Of a stretch of 64,000 nucleotides of DNA, positions 8,024 to 17,604 are shown in pieces. Made by a program: the position numbers and the translations under genes. Numbering within the stretch: position 1 is the first letter of the stretch; every line of letters begins with the position of its first letter. Origin of the DNA: JAAYXE01 sp964391195 (GTDB taxonomy: Bacteria; Chloroflexota; Anaerolineae; Anaerolineales; UBA4823); assembly GCA_964391195.1 (NCBI GenBank), contig CAYMLG010000003.1, positions 1 to 64,000 on the forward strand. The letters are read 5' to 3'. Below the pieces are notes generated by a model. That model did no database searches, was not told the DNA's origin, and saw nothing but the letters and a program-made list of their open reading frames with translations.

Positions 8024-10996
8024 TTGTCCGCCATCCGTCTTTCCCTTTTCGGGGCGCCATCGTTAGTGGTCGATGGGAACCCGGCCGAAACCGATACACG
8101 TAAAGCCGTCGCCCTATTCGCCTACCTGTTGCTAACCGGTGAAACCCACACACGTGATTCGCTGGCGGCTCTTCTCTGGCCCGAAGCCGGCCAATCTGCG
8201 GCTCGCGCCGCGCTCCGCCGCACCCTATCCACACTGAAAAGCGCCCTGGGCGATGGCCATCTGGCGATCAGCCGGGAGACGATCGGGCTTGCGACTCCGG
8301 CCGAGATTTGGTGCGACGTCCTCGAGTTCCGTGAAACCTTGCGCCAGACCGGAACCCACGGACATTCACCCCGAGACGTGTGTCCAGCCTGCCTCCCCCT
8401 CCTGGAACAGGCAGTCGCCCTCTATCGAGGCGATTTCATGGCCGGATTCACCCTGCGCGACAGCCCCAACTTCGACGATTGGCAGCTTTACCATGCAGAG
8501 AGTTTACGCCAGGAGTACGCCGGCGCCCTCGAACGCCTGATACAGCTCTATATTCAACAAGGCCAGTTCGAGCGGGCGATCATCCCCGCTCGCCGCTGGT
8601 TAGCTCTGGACGAGCTGCGCGAAGAGGCTCACCGCCAGCTCATGCAGCTCTATGCCTGGTCCGGACAGCGCAGCGCCGCCTTACGCCAGTACCAGGAGTG
8701 TGAGCGAATTTTGGATCAGGAGTTAGGGGTTGCTCCGGTCAAACAGACCGTCCAGCTCTATTACGCCATCAAAGACAACCGGCTTCCGCCGCCCCAGGCA
8801 GTTGCGGAACCGCCAGGCAAGGGCCTGACCCCTGCTCCAGCTCCCGGTCGCCCTCCCCTGGTGGGGCGAAAAGAGGAATGGCAGGCAATGCAGGCAGCCT
8901 ACGCCCAGGCCGGGAAAGGCCCTGGGCAGTTGGTCGTCCTGGAAGGCGAGGCGGGGATCGGCAAAACCCGCCTATGCGAAGATTTTCTGGCCGCCGTGCG
9001 CGCCCAGGGAGGCCGGCCTCTCGTTGCTCGCGCCTATGAGGGTGAGAATTTTCTCGCCTACGGGTTGTTCGTTGAGCTGCTGCGCTCGGCCCTGGAAAGC
9101 ACAGCCTCTGCCCCGGGCTCCAAACCCTTGTGGTCGGTCCTGCAAGCCGGCTTACTGAGTGAGATCGCTCGCCTGCTGCCTGAAATCTCGCACCGCCGCT
9201 CCGACCTGGAACCTCCCCCGCCTCTCGATAGCCCCGGGGCCCAGGCCCGTTTCTTCCACAGCGCCGGTGAAGTTCTCCGCCTTGCGTCCACGACCAACCC
9301 GGCACAGGTGATCTTTTTCGATGATCTGCATTGGGCCGACGAAGCCTCGGTCGAGTTGTTCAGCTATCTGGTCCGCCGCCTGCACTCCTGGCCGGTGCTG
9401 ATCCTGGCTACCTGGCGGGGCGAGGATTTGCCTCCCGACCACCGCCTCAGACGCCTGCTGGCAGAGACACAGCGTGCCGGCCTGGGAGCTCAAATCCGCC
9501 TCGCGCCCCTCGACCCCTCAGCCATCCTGACCCTGGTCGAGGCCGTCTTCCCCCAATCTACGTTCCCGCTTCAGGAGCTTTGCCAGCGACTGCTGGAGGA
9601 AACAGAAGGCTCGCCCTTCTTCCTTGTCGAGTACCTGGCCGCCCTGGCAGACCGTCCGCCCCTCTCTGAAGAAGATTGGGGGATACCGGCAGGGGTCCGC
9701 GATCTGCTTCGTTCCCGCTTGAACACCCTGGATGACACCAGCCGGCAGGTGCTGCAAACAGGCGCGGTGATCGGCCGCTCGTTCGAGTTCGATCTGCTGC
9801 GTCTTGCCAGCGGGCGGAGTGAGGAAGAAACGATCTCCGCTCTAGAAGGGCTGGTCGAACGCGGTATCGTCCGAGAGGCATTTCCCGTTGAAGGGGCCGG
9901 GGCTCCCGACGCCAACCGCCGCCTGGCTTTCGATTTCCACCACGCCAGTATGCGTTCCTTCGTTTACGAACAAACCAGCCTGGTGCGCCGCCGGCTGCTC
10001 CACCGCCGAATTGGGGAGGCGCTTCTCCACCGAGTGCGCGGCTCCCAGGAACTCAGCCCGGTCTACGGGCAGGTGGCCTACCACTTTAAGCTGGCCGGGC
10101 AGGCCGGGGAGGCTGCTCACTATTACCGGCTGGCCGGGGAATATGCCCGCTCTTTATTCGCCAATGCGGAAGCCATCGCTCATTTCCAGACCGCCCTCAC
10201 CCTGGGTCACCCCGAAACCGGTTGGCTCAACCAGGCGATTGGCGAGTTGTACACCCGGATGGGAGAATATCCCGCTGCCCTACGCTGCTTCGAGACTGCC
10301 GCCGCGCTTACACCCTCCGGCAGCCCGGCCCTGGCCGTTATAGAACGCCTCACCGGCGAGGTCTATTCCCGGTTGGGCTCCTGGGAACGGGCGGATTGTT
10401 ATTTCCAATCTGCCCTGGACGCACTGGGAGATTCCGGTGATCCCGCGCTGCGCGCCAGCCTGTATGCCGATTTGAGCCTGGCTGCCTTCCGCCAGCAGCA
10501 GCACGAGCAGGCCCATTCCCTGGCTCACCAGGCTTTGTCGCTGGCCCAATCCGCCGGAGATCCTCGCTCCCGGGCGCGATCTCACAATATCCTGGGCATG
10601 CTGGCCCGCCAGAGGGGCGATCTCCCCGATGCGGCACATCATCTGGAGCAAAGCCTCCGCCTGGCTGAAGAAATGGGTGAGTTTGAAGCCCGGATCGCTG
10701 CGGAGAACAATCTGGCCCTGGTCTATGCACGCCAGGGCGATCTGGAGCGCGCCATCCACACCGTCACAGCCGCGCTGGAGCTCTGCCAGCGGATCGGTGA
10801 CCGGCACCGCGAAGCTGCGCTCCATAACAACCTTGCCGATCTGTACCATGCCGCCGGGCAGGCAGAGGCGGCGATGGCTGCCCTAAAGCAAGCGGTCGTC
10901 ATCTTCGCCGAGGTCGAAGCTCAATCCGGCGCGGCTTCTGGCTCCATCCCGGCCGGTCCAGCCAGCTCTGAGATCTGGAAACTCACCGACTGGTAA
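8024..10996 (+). CDS. SARP/BTAD-type regulator with AAA ATPase and TPR repeats
   Basis: Very large transcriptional regulator (about 990 residues). It has an OmpR-like winged helix at the N-terminus (IRLSLFGAPSL, then TRKAVALFAYLLL and RDSLAALLWPE), a bacterial transcriptional activation domain (about 100-260, ending QECERILDQELGVAP), an ATPase domain with Walker A GEAGIGKTRL and a Walker B-like VIFFDDLHWAD, and C-terminal TPR repeats (about 690-960). Such proteins integrate a signal through ATPase and TPR modules and activate promoters near direct repeats. A TTG at 7982 is also in frame. I prefer TTG 8024 because GTGAGGAG precedes it and the protein then begins with the usual fold start, although the spacing is long. 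Target genes are unknown. Confidence 0.85.
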   Translation: MSAIRLSLFGAPSLVVDGNPAETDTRKAVALFAYLLLTGETHTRDSLAALLWPEAGQSAARAALRRTLSTLKSALGDGHLAISRETIGLATPAEIWCDVLEFRETLRQTGTHGHSPRDVCPACLPLLEQAVALYRGDFMAGFTLRDSPNFDDWQLYHAESLRQEYAGALERLIQLYIQQGQFERAIIPARRWLALDELREEAHRQLMQLYAWSGQRSAALRQYQECERILDQELGVAPVKQTVQLYYAIKDNRLPPPQAVAEPPGKGLTPAPAPGRPPLVGRKEEWQAMQAAYAQAGKGPGQLVVLEGEAGIGKTRLCEDFLAAVRAQGGRPLVARAYEGENFLAYGLFVELLRSALESTASAPGSKPLWSVLQAGLLSEIARLLPEISHRRSDLEPPPPLDSPGAQARFFHSAGEVLRLASTTNPAQVIFFDDLHWADEASVELFSYLVRRLHSWPVLILATWRGEDLPPDHRLRRLLAETQRAGLGAQIRLAPLDPSAILTLVEAVFPQSTFPLQELCQRLLEETEGSPFFLVEYLAALADRPPLSEEDWGIPAGVRDLLRSRLNTLDDTSRQVLQTGAVIGRSFEFDLLRLASGRSEEETISALEGLVERGIVREAFPVEGAGAPDANRRLAFDFHHASMRSFVYEQTSLVRRRLLHRRIGEALLHRVRGSQELSPVYGQVAYHFKLAGQAGEAAHYYRLAGEYARSLFANAEAIAHFQTALTLGHPETGWLNQAIGELYTRMGEYPAALRCFETAAALTPSGSPALAVIERLTGEVYSRLGSWERADCYFQSALDALGDSGDPALRASLYADLSLAAFRQQQHEQAHSLAHQALSLAQSAGDPRSRARSHNILGMLARQRGDLPDAAHHLEQSLRLAEEMGEFEARIAAENNLALVYARQGDLERAIHTVTAALELCQRIGDRHREAALHNNLADLYHAAGQAEAAMAALKQAVVIFAEVEAQSGAASGSIPAGPASSEIWKLTDW

Positions 10997-11012
10997 GCGC
11001 CTTGATTTCTGC

Positions 11013-11050
11013 TTAGGGGAAACCCTGCTGTTCTACAGGGATTCCCCTAA
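11013..11050 (+). terminator. Hairpin after the SARP-type regulator
   Basis: Stem 11013-11027 with 11036-11050, 15 bp with one mismatch, 17 bases after the stop codon, followed by TTGATTT. A likely terminator with a weak T-run. The remaining 230 bases up to the lipoprotein gene show nothing I can name except a short GCAGCAGGCTGCTTACAGCAG palindromic stretch around 11175-11200. Confidence 0.55.
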
Positions 11051-11285
11051 TTGATTTATCTCCCCCACTCCGATATATTCAAACCGAAAAGTTCCGCAAG
11101 CAGGGGGCAATCTGGCCGGACATCCACATCCATCAGGTCAGAAACGATTCCGCTTTTGACGGTTGTGACCTGCTCGCCGCAGCAGGCTGCTTACAGCAGG
11201 CTGACGCCAGCGGCTTGCTGCAAGCAGATCACAGCACTGAAGCTATTAAGCTGTTGAAATTGCTGATATACAGATAGGAGGAGTG

Positions 11286-12362
11286 ATGAAAATCTATAAA
11301 TTCTTAGCGCTTGTCTTGGGGCTGGCGCTGCTGGCTTCAGCCTGCGCCCCGACCCCAGCCGAAAACCAGGTGAATAATCTGGCGCTCACCGAGCCGGCCG
11401 GCGGAGAGGGCCTGCCCGAAGCAACCGAGCCGGTGCTGAGCCAGCCCACGCAGACCGAACCGCTCTCCTTGCCGGAGACTGCTGAACCGGCGGGCACCGA
11501 ATCGCTCCCCGGGACCGGGGGGACGCTGGAAGCCACGGCCGCCCCGCCCGGCGGATTGCCATCCACCCCAACGGCTGAATTAGCCGTAACCCCAGCTTCG
11601 GAGGCAATCACCCCCACGGTAGGGGCGGAGGAGCCGCTGCAGGGTGTGATCAACAACCCCACCTTGGCCAGTGCTTTGCTCGACTTCCCAATCATGAACC
11701 TGGATGGCCAGACGATCGACCAGGTGAACGATATCATCCTCGATGCCAGCGATTTCAGCATTGATTACGTGATCAGCGACCAGGGGATCGTCATTCCCTG
11801 GGAGGCGTTCACCCAGGTGAATCCCGATGACGATCAGTTCGATATCCTCGACCAGGCGTTTTATTTGAACGTCGAGGATCAGATCCTGGAGCAGGCCCCC
11901 AGCGTCGATCTGAACGCACTAGATCTCTCCGACCCGGCCTGGAGGGCAGAGGCGGCTGAGTATTGGCAGAATGCGCTCGGCGCAGCCGGAGAAGCGATCG
12001 AGAGCGATACCGCCGAGGCGGCCGCCCTCAGCCTGAACGAGCTGCTGCAGACCCAGGTGGGCACGACCGGCGCCGGGGATGCGCTCGGTCAGGTCGTGGA
12101 AGCGATCGTGGATCCGGAAACCGGCCGGGTGATCTACCTGGCTCTCACCGGGTTGATCGGCACCGAATTCGAAGGGCGCCTCATCCCGGTTCCCCCGAAC
12201 ATCCTTGAACAGGCCACCGATGCGGCCCAGGGGCTGAACCTGCAAATCGATCCCTCGGTCTTGGCCCAGGCCCCCTCGCTCTCGTTCGAAGAATTGACGA
12301 ATCTGATGAGCGCAGATTGGGTCCGCCAGCTCCAGGAATTCTGGCTGGCACAACCCCAGTAA
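11286..12362 (+). CDS. Lipoprotein with two PRC-barrel-like segments
   Basis: Exported lipoprotein of about 358 residues. Signal peptide KIYKFLALVLGLALLASAC ends in a lipobox with the lipidated Cys near residue 20. A low-complexity Pro/Thr/Glu linker (about 22-115) is followed by FPIMNLDGQTIDQVNDIILD...DYVISDQGIVIPWEAF (about 137-175), which has the spacing of a PRC-barrel strand set. A second, weaker copy (DALGQVVEAIVDPETGRVIYLAL then LIPVPPNIL) lies at about 260-310. PRC-barrels bind partners at membranes or in RNA processing; here the location is extracytoplasmic. ATG 11286 is preceded by AGGAG. Family assignment is by eye and tentative. Confidence 0.6.
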   Translation: MKIYKFLALVLGLALLASACAPTPAENQVNNLALTEPAGGEGLPEATEPVLSQPTQTEPLSLPETAEPAGTESLPGTGGTLEATAAPPGGLPSTPTAELAVTPASEAITPTVGAEEPLQGVINNPTLASALLDFPIMNLDGQTIDQVNDIILDASDFSIDYVISDQGIVIPWEAFTQVNPDDDQFDILDQAFYLNVEDQILEQAPSVDLNALDLSDPAWRAEAAEYWQNALGAAGEAIESDTAEAAALSLNELLQTQVGTTGAGDALGQVVEAIVDPETGRVIYLALTGLIGTEFEGRLIPVPPNILEQATDAAQGLNLQIDPSVLAQAPSLSFEELTNLMSADWVRQLQEFWLAQPQ

Positions 12363-12379
12363 TCCGGTTCGCGCTTAAC

Positions 12380-12417
12380 CAAAGGAAGGGCTCCTGTGTT
12401 CTAGAGCCCTTCCTTTG
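12380..12417. terminator. Bidirectional terminator between convergent genes
   Basis: Perfect 14-bp stem (12380-12393 with 12404-12417) with a 10-base loop, between the lipoprotein gene (+) and the ABC permease gene (-). The arms start CAAAGGAAGG and end CCTTTG, so each strand has a short T-run inside the stem foot. Confidence 0.65.
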
Positions 12418-12442
12418 ATTCTGGTGGTCCTGATTTCCGGCC

Positions 12443-13669
12443 TTATTCGTAGCGCAGCGCTTCAACCGGCTCCAGGTTGGCAGCCCGGTTGGCCGGATAC
12501 AACCCGAAGAACAGTCCGACTGCGGTGGAGAACAGAGTTGCCAGCAGCACCGTATCGACCCCAATCGCCGGGTCGATCGGCGCGTTATTGGCGGCGGCAA
12601 TTCGCCCCACCACATACGAGATCAACCAGCCGAGGATGATGCCAATCACCCCGCCGATCAGACTCAGCACCGCCGATTCGGTCAGGAACTGGATCAGGAT
12701 ATCCAGCCGCCGGGCGCCAAGCGCTTTCCGTAAGCCGATCTCCCGCGTCCTCTCCGTGACCGAGACCAGCATGATGTTCATGATCCCGATGCCGCCAACC
12801 AGAAGCGAGATGGCTGCAATTCCTCCCAAAAAGATGGTCAGAATGCCGGTGATGGTTTGCGCCGTGCTAAGAAAGTCCTGTTGAGTCAGGAGCATGAAAT
12901 CATCCTGGCCGATCTCCGTGCGGTGCCGGCTGCGGAGGATCTGCGAAATCTCCTCACTTGCCAGAGGAACAGCCTCGGCCGAGACGGCCTGGACGAACAG
13001 CAAGTCCACCCGGTCGCGGGTCGAGCGGCGGATCAGCCGCGCCTGAGCGGTTGATAACGGGACCAGGGCCTGATCGTCCTCGTTTGAAAACGCGGAGCCG
13101 CCTCGGGGCTCCAACACGCCGATCACCCGGAACGGCTGTCCTTCGATGCGCACACTCTCCCCAACCAGCCCAGTCGTCCGCCCGAAGAGTGTTTCGGCCA
13201 CATCCACCCCCAGAACCACAACCGAAGCCCGGCCGAGCATGTGCTCCTCGCGGATGAACGAGCCCTCTGCCACCTGGTAATTGCGGACCGGTGAATAAGC
13301 TGGGGTCACGCCATAGATCGTCGTGCTGGTGCTCTCCCCGGCATAGTTGATCCTGGCGCTGCCTTGCAGTACCGGCGCAACGCCGGACACAGACGGGGCC
13401 AGGAATGGATCGGCAATAGCTTCGGCATCTCCGATGGTGATTGGTTTCGGGTTCCGCACATCGTCGGAGCTGTTTCGCAGCACGAAAATCAGGTTGGTGC
13501 CGATCCCTTGAATAGAGCCGGTAATCGAGTTTTCGGCGCCGCGTCCGATCGAAATCATCGCGATCACCGCAGCCACACCGATCACTATCCCGAGTACCGT
13601 CAGGCTCGAACGCATCTTATTCGCCGCCAGGCTATCCAAAGCCTCGATAAACGCTGGAATGATGTTCAT
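12443..13669 (-). CDS. MacB-like ABC transporter permease (FtsX/MacB family)
   Basis: Permease of 408 residues with the MacB/FtsX layout. There is one N-terminal span (SLTVLGIVIGVAAVIAMISIG), a large extracytoplasmic MacB-type periplasmic core domain (about 45-270), then three C-terminal spans (about 285-310, 335-360, 375-400). VTERTREIGLRKALGARRLDIL is the typical cytoplasmic coupling segment. It is the last gene of the operon HlyD-HlyD-ATPase-permease. MacB transporters work as mechanotransmitters that drive substrate out through an adaptor. The substrate (peptide, lipid or drug) cannot be told from sequence. Confidence 0.92.
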   Translation of the reverse strand: MNIIPAFIEALDSLAANKMRSSLTVLGIVIGVAAVIAMISIGRGAENSITGSIQGIGTNLIFVLRNSSDDVRNPKPITIGDAEAIADPFLAPSVSGVAPVLQGSARINYAGESTSTTIYGVTPAYSPVRNYQVAEGSFIREEHMLGRASVVVLGVDVAETLFGRTTGLVGESVRIEGQPFRVIGVLEPRGGSAFSNEDDQALVPLSTAQARLIRRSTRDRVDLLFVQAVSAEAVPLASEEISQILRSRHRTEIGQDDFMLLTQQDFLSTAQTITGILTIFLGGIAAISLLVGGIGIMNIMLVSVTERTREIGLRKALGARRLDILIQFLTESAVLSLIGGVIGIILGWLISYVVGRIAAANNAPIDPAIGVDTVLLATLFSTAVGLFFGLYPANRAANLEPVEALRYE

Positions 13670-13706
13670 CGCTTCCCTCTCATCTCACGGGCTGGGGATC
13701 AGAACA

Positions 13707-14414
13707 CTACCCGGCTGTTTGGTTTAGAGCGGCCGGTTGCTCCGCCTCGACCAAACCATCACGGAGACGGATCACCCGCTGGGTCTGTCCGGCCACATCC
13801 GGATCATGAGTCACAATAATCAGCGTTGTGCCCCGGTCGCGATTTAGCGAGAGCAGGAGCTGCATGATCTCCACCCCGGATCGGGTATCCAGATTGCCGG
13901 TCGGTTCGTCAGCCATGATGATCGCCGGATCATTCACCAGCGCCCGGGCGATCGCCACGCGCTGCTGTTGCCCACCTGACAGTTCGTTAGGCCGGTGATG
14001 AATCCGGTCGCCCAGCCCTACCCTCTCCAGAGCCAGTTTCGCCCGCGCTTTGCGCTCCCGACCAATGCCCGCGTAGCGCATCGGCAGTTCAACGTTCGCC
14101 AGTGCGCTGGTCCGCGAAAGCAGGTTGAAGCTTTGGAACACAAATCCCACCTTACGGTTCCGGATCGCTGCCAGTTGGTCATCCTTCAAGTTGGAAACCC
14201 GCTCGCCATCCAGGATATACTCGCCCGAAGTCGGCCGATCCAGGCAGCCGATGATGTTCATCAATGTAGATTTGCCGGAGCCAGACGGCCCCATAATCGC
14301 CACAACTTCTCCCCGAGCGATGCGCAGTGATACGCCCCGCAGGGCATGCACCTCCACCTCGCCCATTTTATAGACCTTCGTCAGGTTATCCGCTTCAATG
14401 ACCCAATCGCTCAT
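13707..14414 (-). CDS. MacB/LolD-type ABC transporter ATP-binding protein
   Basis: Stand-alone ATPase subunit of 235 residues. It has Walker A GPSGSGKSTLMNIIG near residue 38, the Q-loop in GFVFQSFNLL, ABC signature ELSGGQQQRVAIARAL near 144, Walker B AIIMADEPTGNLDT near 164, and an H-loop in IIVTHDPDVAG. In E. coli MacB the ATPase and permease are one chain; here they are separate genes 37 bases apart, the common arrangement in Gram-positives and Chloroflexota. The ATG is 2 bases from the end of the adaptor gene. Confidence 0.94.
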   Translation of the reverse strand: MSDWVIEADNLTKVYKMGEVEVHALRGVSLRIARGEVVAIMGPSGSGKSTLMNIIGCLDRPTSGEYILDGERVSNLKDDQLAAIRNRKVGFVFQSFNLLSRTSALANVELPMRYAGIGRERKARAKLALERVGLGDRIHHRPNELSGGQQQRVAIARALVNDPAIIMADEPTGNLDTRSGVEIMQLLLSLNRDRGTTLIIVTHDPDVAGQTQRVIRLRDGLVEAEQPAALNQTAG

Positions 14415-14416
14415 CG

Positions 14417-15964
14417 TTACCTTCCCATGAACGGCGGACCACCCTGGTCGAATAGGGTTGGCGGGTTGAGGACCACTGCATCCCCCTCTTGCAAATCCCC
14501 ATCCACAACTTCGCTATCCACTTCAGAAGAAGCCCCCAGCGTTATCGGCACCGCTTCCGGAGCGCCGTTTTGCAGCACGTAAACCACTCGCTGCCCGTCG
14601 ACCACCCGCACCGCCCGGTTGGGCACCAGCAGGACATCTTCCAGTTCTTGTACGACAATATTGACCGCCGCGGTCATCCCCGGCAGCACTTGCTCATCGG
14701 CATTCGTCAATTCAATCGTGACGGTGAAGTCAACCACCCCCTGTTCGGAAGTCCCCACCAGGTCCACCCGGATCACTTTTCCCCGGTACTCTTTCCCCAG
14801 GATCGCGTCGAAGGTGAGGATCGCATCCTGGCCGGGGAGGATATGGTTGATATCGACCTCAGATACCTGCACATCCACATACAGGTGAGAGAGGTCATCT
14901 AACCGGAACGCCTGTACTCCCGGTGCGACCTGGTCTCCCCGCAGGCTGACCACTTTGGTTACCGTGGCATCGAATGGGGCCGTCAGCCGGGCCTGATTCA
15001 GCGTGGCTTGCGCCGCGGCCACCCTGGCCTCCGCGGCCCTGATATCTGCTTCCGAGGCCCCATCCTTCACCCGTTCGTAAGCCCGCCGGGCGTCCTCCAC
15101 TTCGGCCTCCAGGAGCGCAATATCCGCTTCCGTGGGCCCATCCTTCAAGCGTTCATACTCCCTTTGCGCCTCCATCAGTTGCGCCTTCGCCGCCTCCAGG
15201 TTCGCTTCGCGCACCGCCTGGTCCGTCTCACTGGCAGTGCCCTGGAGGCTGTTCAGCCGCCGGACTGCAGCGTCATACGCCTGCTGGGCAGCCGACAGAT
15301 CGCTCTGCAGCCTGGCCCGGGTGAGATTATCTTCCGGTTTATTCTCATAGGGGGCGAACCTTTCCCTGGCCTTGTCCAGCCGGTCCTTTGCCAGCACGAC
15401 TTGCGCCTCCGCCTCATCGATATAACTCTGGTTCGCCGGGGTCCGAGCCGACACCACCGCCCGTTCGGCCTCCTCCACTGCCTTTTGCGCATCGGTGACT
15501 GCTTTGAGGGCTTGCGCCTGGCTGAGTTCCGGATTACGGGCATCTTCAAGCGCCTGTTCGGCATCATTCAATGCCTTCAGCGCCTGGGCACGCTGCACGT
15601 CAGAGTTCAGCAGATCTTCCAATGCCCGCTGCGCGGTGAGCAAATCGGCCTGAGCCAGGATCACGTTCTGCGGCAGCGAAGTCCGCTCCAATTCCGCCAA
15701 AACATCGCCTGCCGTTACCCGGTCGCCGATCTCCACCAGGACTTCTCCAACCGTTCCACTCGTTTGCCAGTTCAGAATCGCGGTTTGGTTCGCCCGCACG
15801 ATCCCTGTTGCGCCGATTGTCGCCGTCAGCGCGCCGCGCCTGACCGGCGCTATCTGCAGGCCTGGGTTGGCGCTCGTCTGCCGTTGTGCAGAGTAAGCGC
15901 GAAAAGCAAAAAAGCCGCCTGCTAAGATCACTACGATCACGATAGCTGTGATCCACCTTCTCAT
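14417..15964 (-). CDS. HlyD/MacA-type membrane fusion (adaptor) protein 1
   Basis: Adaptor of 515 residues anchored by an N-terminal span (WITAIVIVVILAGGFFAF). The biotinyl-lipoyl-like half-motif near 50-100 (GTVGEVLVEIGDRVTAGDVLAELE) is followed by a long Ala/Glu/Arg-rich coiled coil (about 105-330). The second lipoyl half and beta-barrel follow (LTAPFDATVTKVVSLRGDQVAPG), then a C-terminal membrane-proximal domain. It is related over its whole length to the upstream adaptor, an apparent tandem duplication. RBS GGAGG precedes the ATG. A mismatch with textbook MacA is the absence of any TolC-like gene. Confidence 0.9.
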   Translation of the reverse strand: MRRWITAIVIVVILAGGFFAFRAYSAQRQTSANPGLQIAPVRRGALTATIGATGIVRANQTAILNWQTSGTVGEVLVEIGDRVTAGDVLAELERTSLPQNVILAQADLLTAQRALEDLLNSDVQRAQALKALNDAEQALEDARNPELSQAQALKAVTDAQKAVEEAERAVVSARTPANQSYIDEAEAQVVLAKDRLDKARERFAPYENKPEDNLTRARLQSDLSAAQQAYDAAVRRLNSLQGTASETDQAVREANLEAAKAQLMEAQREYERLKDGPTEADIALLEAEVEDARRAYERVKDGASEADIRAAEARVAAAQATLNQARLTAPFDATVTKVVSLRGDQVAPGVQAFRLDDLSHLYVDVQVSEVDINHILPGQDAILTFDAILGKEYRGKVIRVDLVGTSEQGVVDFTVTIELTNADEQVLPGMTAAVNIVVQELEDVLLVPNRAVRVVDGQRVVYVLQNGAPEAVPITLGASSEVDSEVVDGDLQEGDAVVLNPPTLFDQGGPPFMGR

Positions 15965-15966
15965 AT

Positions 15967-17604
15967 CTATGAACCTCCAGGGCGTTCCACGCCCCTATCA
16001 ATGTTATCCGGCGGGTCGAGGACAATCAGGTCACCCGCTTTCAATTCTCCGTCCAGAACCTGACTGTACTCAGCGGTTGCGGCGCCCAATGTCACCTGCA
16101 CCGGGACAGGTCTTTGATCTTCAAGCACATAAACCACTCGCTCCCCGTTCTCATAGCGGATTGCCCGATTGGGAACAGCGAGCACATCCTGCAATTGGCG
16201 GATGATAATCTCTGCCTCAGCGATCATCCCCGGACGCACCAGGCCTTCGCCGTTCAGAACTTCTACCGTAACCGGGAAGTGAGTCAATCCGCCCACCTGA
16301 TCACCGACCCGGGCCACCTGCAGCACGCGGCCAGTGAATGCTGTCCCCTGCGTCCCTGGGTTGGAAGGATCGCGGCCCAGGCTGCGGAACACCAGAGGGG
16401 AAATCCCTTCGAAGGATAAGAAGACCTGCTGCCCGACCTCAATACTGGCGATATCCACTTCGGAGACTTGAATGTCCACCACCAGCCTGTCCAGATCATC
16501 CAGGCGAAAAGCCTGCACCCCGGGCGCGGCCTGATCGCCCGCCTGATTGAACACCTGAGTGACCACCCCGTCAAAGGGCGCCCGGATTTGAGCCGCAGCG
16601 ATCATCGCCTCTGCCGCTGCAATCCTGGCTTCCAGCGCCTCGATCTCGCCTTCATCCGGGCCGTCTTTCCAGCGCTCCAGTTCTCGCTCAGCGTCCGCCA
16701 GTTGGGCTTCTAATACAGCCAGTTCGGCTCCATCGGGTCCAGCTTCGATCCGCTCGTAAACTCGCTGTGCTTCTAAAAGCTGCGCCTGGGCCAGGGATAG
16801 TTCTGCCTCCGCCGCAGCCACCTGCAGCGGATCGCGCGGCCGGTTCAACCACTCGTACCGGGCCTTGTACTCCTCATATTCGATCTGCGCCTGGGCTAGC
16901 TGCAGTTCCAGCCCTGGGAGCAGCTTCCGGTAATCCCCTTTACTTTCGAAAAACGCCAGGTTGCTCTCCGGCTGTGCCAGGCGGCGGTAGATGCGCTCCA
17001 CTTGCTGCTGCAGATCATCCCTTTTTTTCTCTTTGGAGATCATGCGCGCATAAGCCGTATCCACCGCCTCTTGGGAAGGCGGCCTGGTCAGGATATCCAG
17101 GTTGCGCTGCGCCTGTTCCACCGCAGCATTGGCTTCCGCCACCGCCTGCCGCGCATCCGCCAACCGGCTTTCCGTATTGTAGGCCTCGTCCAACGCCTGG
17201 CGGGCAGCCTCAACCGCCTTTGCCGCTTCAGCAGCCTTGCGCCTGGAGCTGACCAGATCTTCCAGAGCGCGCTCGGCCTCCGCCTTCTCCACCTGAGCCA
17301 GGATCACCGCCGGCGGCAGCGATTCGGGGTCGAGCTCAGCCAACAGATCCCCTTGGGATACACGCTGTCCGGCTTCGACAGTCACCCGCCCAACGGTCCC
17401 AGACGTCTTCCATGCGATCACTGCCGACTGGCGAGAACGGACCATACCGGTTGCGGACGTAGTCACGAGTAATTCTTTTCTTTCCAGCGGATAAGTCTCC
17501 AGGTCCCTGGCGGCCGACGCCAAGCGGCCCGGCAGGGATCCAAAAACCCAGACCGCGCAGGCCAGAACTACAATGCTGGAGAGCAATAACAGAAATCGCT
17601 TCAT
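15967..17604 (-). CDS. HlyD/MacA-type membrane fusion (adaptor) protein 2
   Basis: First gene of the exporter operon, about 545 residues. It has an N-terminal anchor (KRFLLLLSSIVVLACAVWVFG), a first lipoyl half (GTVGRVTVEAGQRVSQGDLLAEL), an extended alpha-hairpin of coiled coil to about residue 360, the second half (IRAPFDGVVTQVFNQAGDQ) and a beta-barrel. The coiled coil is longer than in the next gene. I chose ATG 17604, directly before the anchor; an in-frame TTG at 17634 would add ten residues and has its only SD-like sequence abutting the codon. Only 2 bases separate it from the next adaptor gene, so both are surely co-translated. Confidence 0.9.
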   Translation of the reverse strand: MKRFLLLLSSIVVLACAVWVFGSLPGRLASAARDLETYPLERKELLVTTSATGMVRSRQSAVIAWKTSGTVGRVTVEAGQRVSQGDLLAELDPESLPPAVILAQVEKAEAERALEDLVSSRRKAAEAAKAVEAARQALDEAYNTESRLADARQAVAEANAAVEQAQRNLDILTRPPSQEAVDTAYARMISKEKKRDDLQQQVERIYRRLAQPESNLAFFESKGDYRKLLPGLELQLAQAQIEYEEYKARYEWLNRPRDPLQVAAAEAELSLAQAQLLEAQRVYERIEAGPDGAELAVLEAQLADAERELERWKDGPDEGEIEALEARIAAAEAMIAAAQIRAPFDGVVTQVFNQAGDQAAPGVQAFRLDDLDRLVVDIQVSEVDIASIEVGQQVFLSFEGISPLVFRSLGRDPSNPGTQGTAFTGRVLQVARVGDQVGGLTHFPVTVEVLNGEGLVRPGMIAEAEIIIRQLQDVLAVPNRAIRYENGERVVYVLEDQRPVPVQVTLGAATAEYSQVLDGELKAGDLIVLDPPDNIDRGVERPGGS

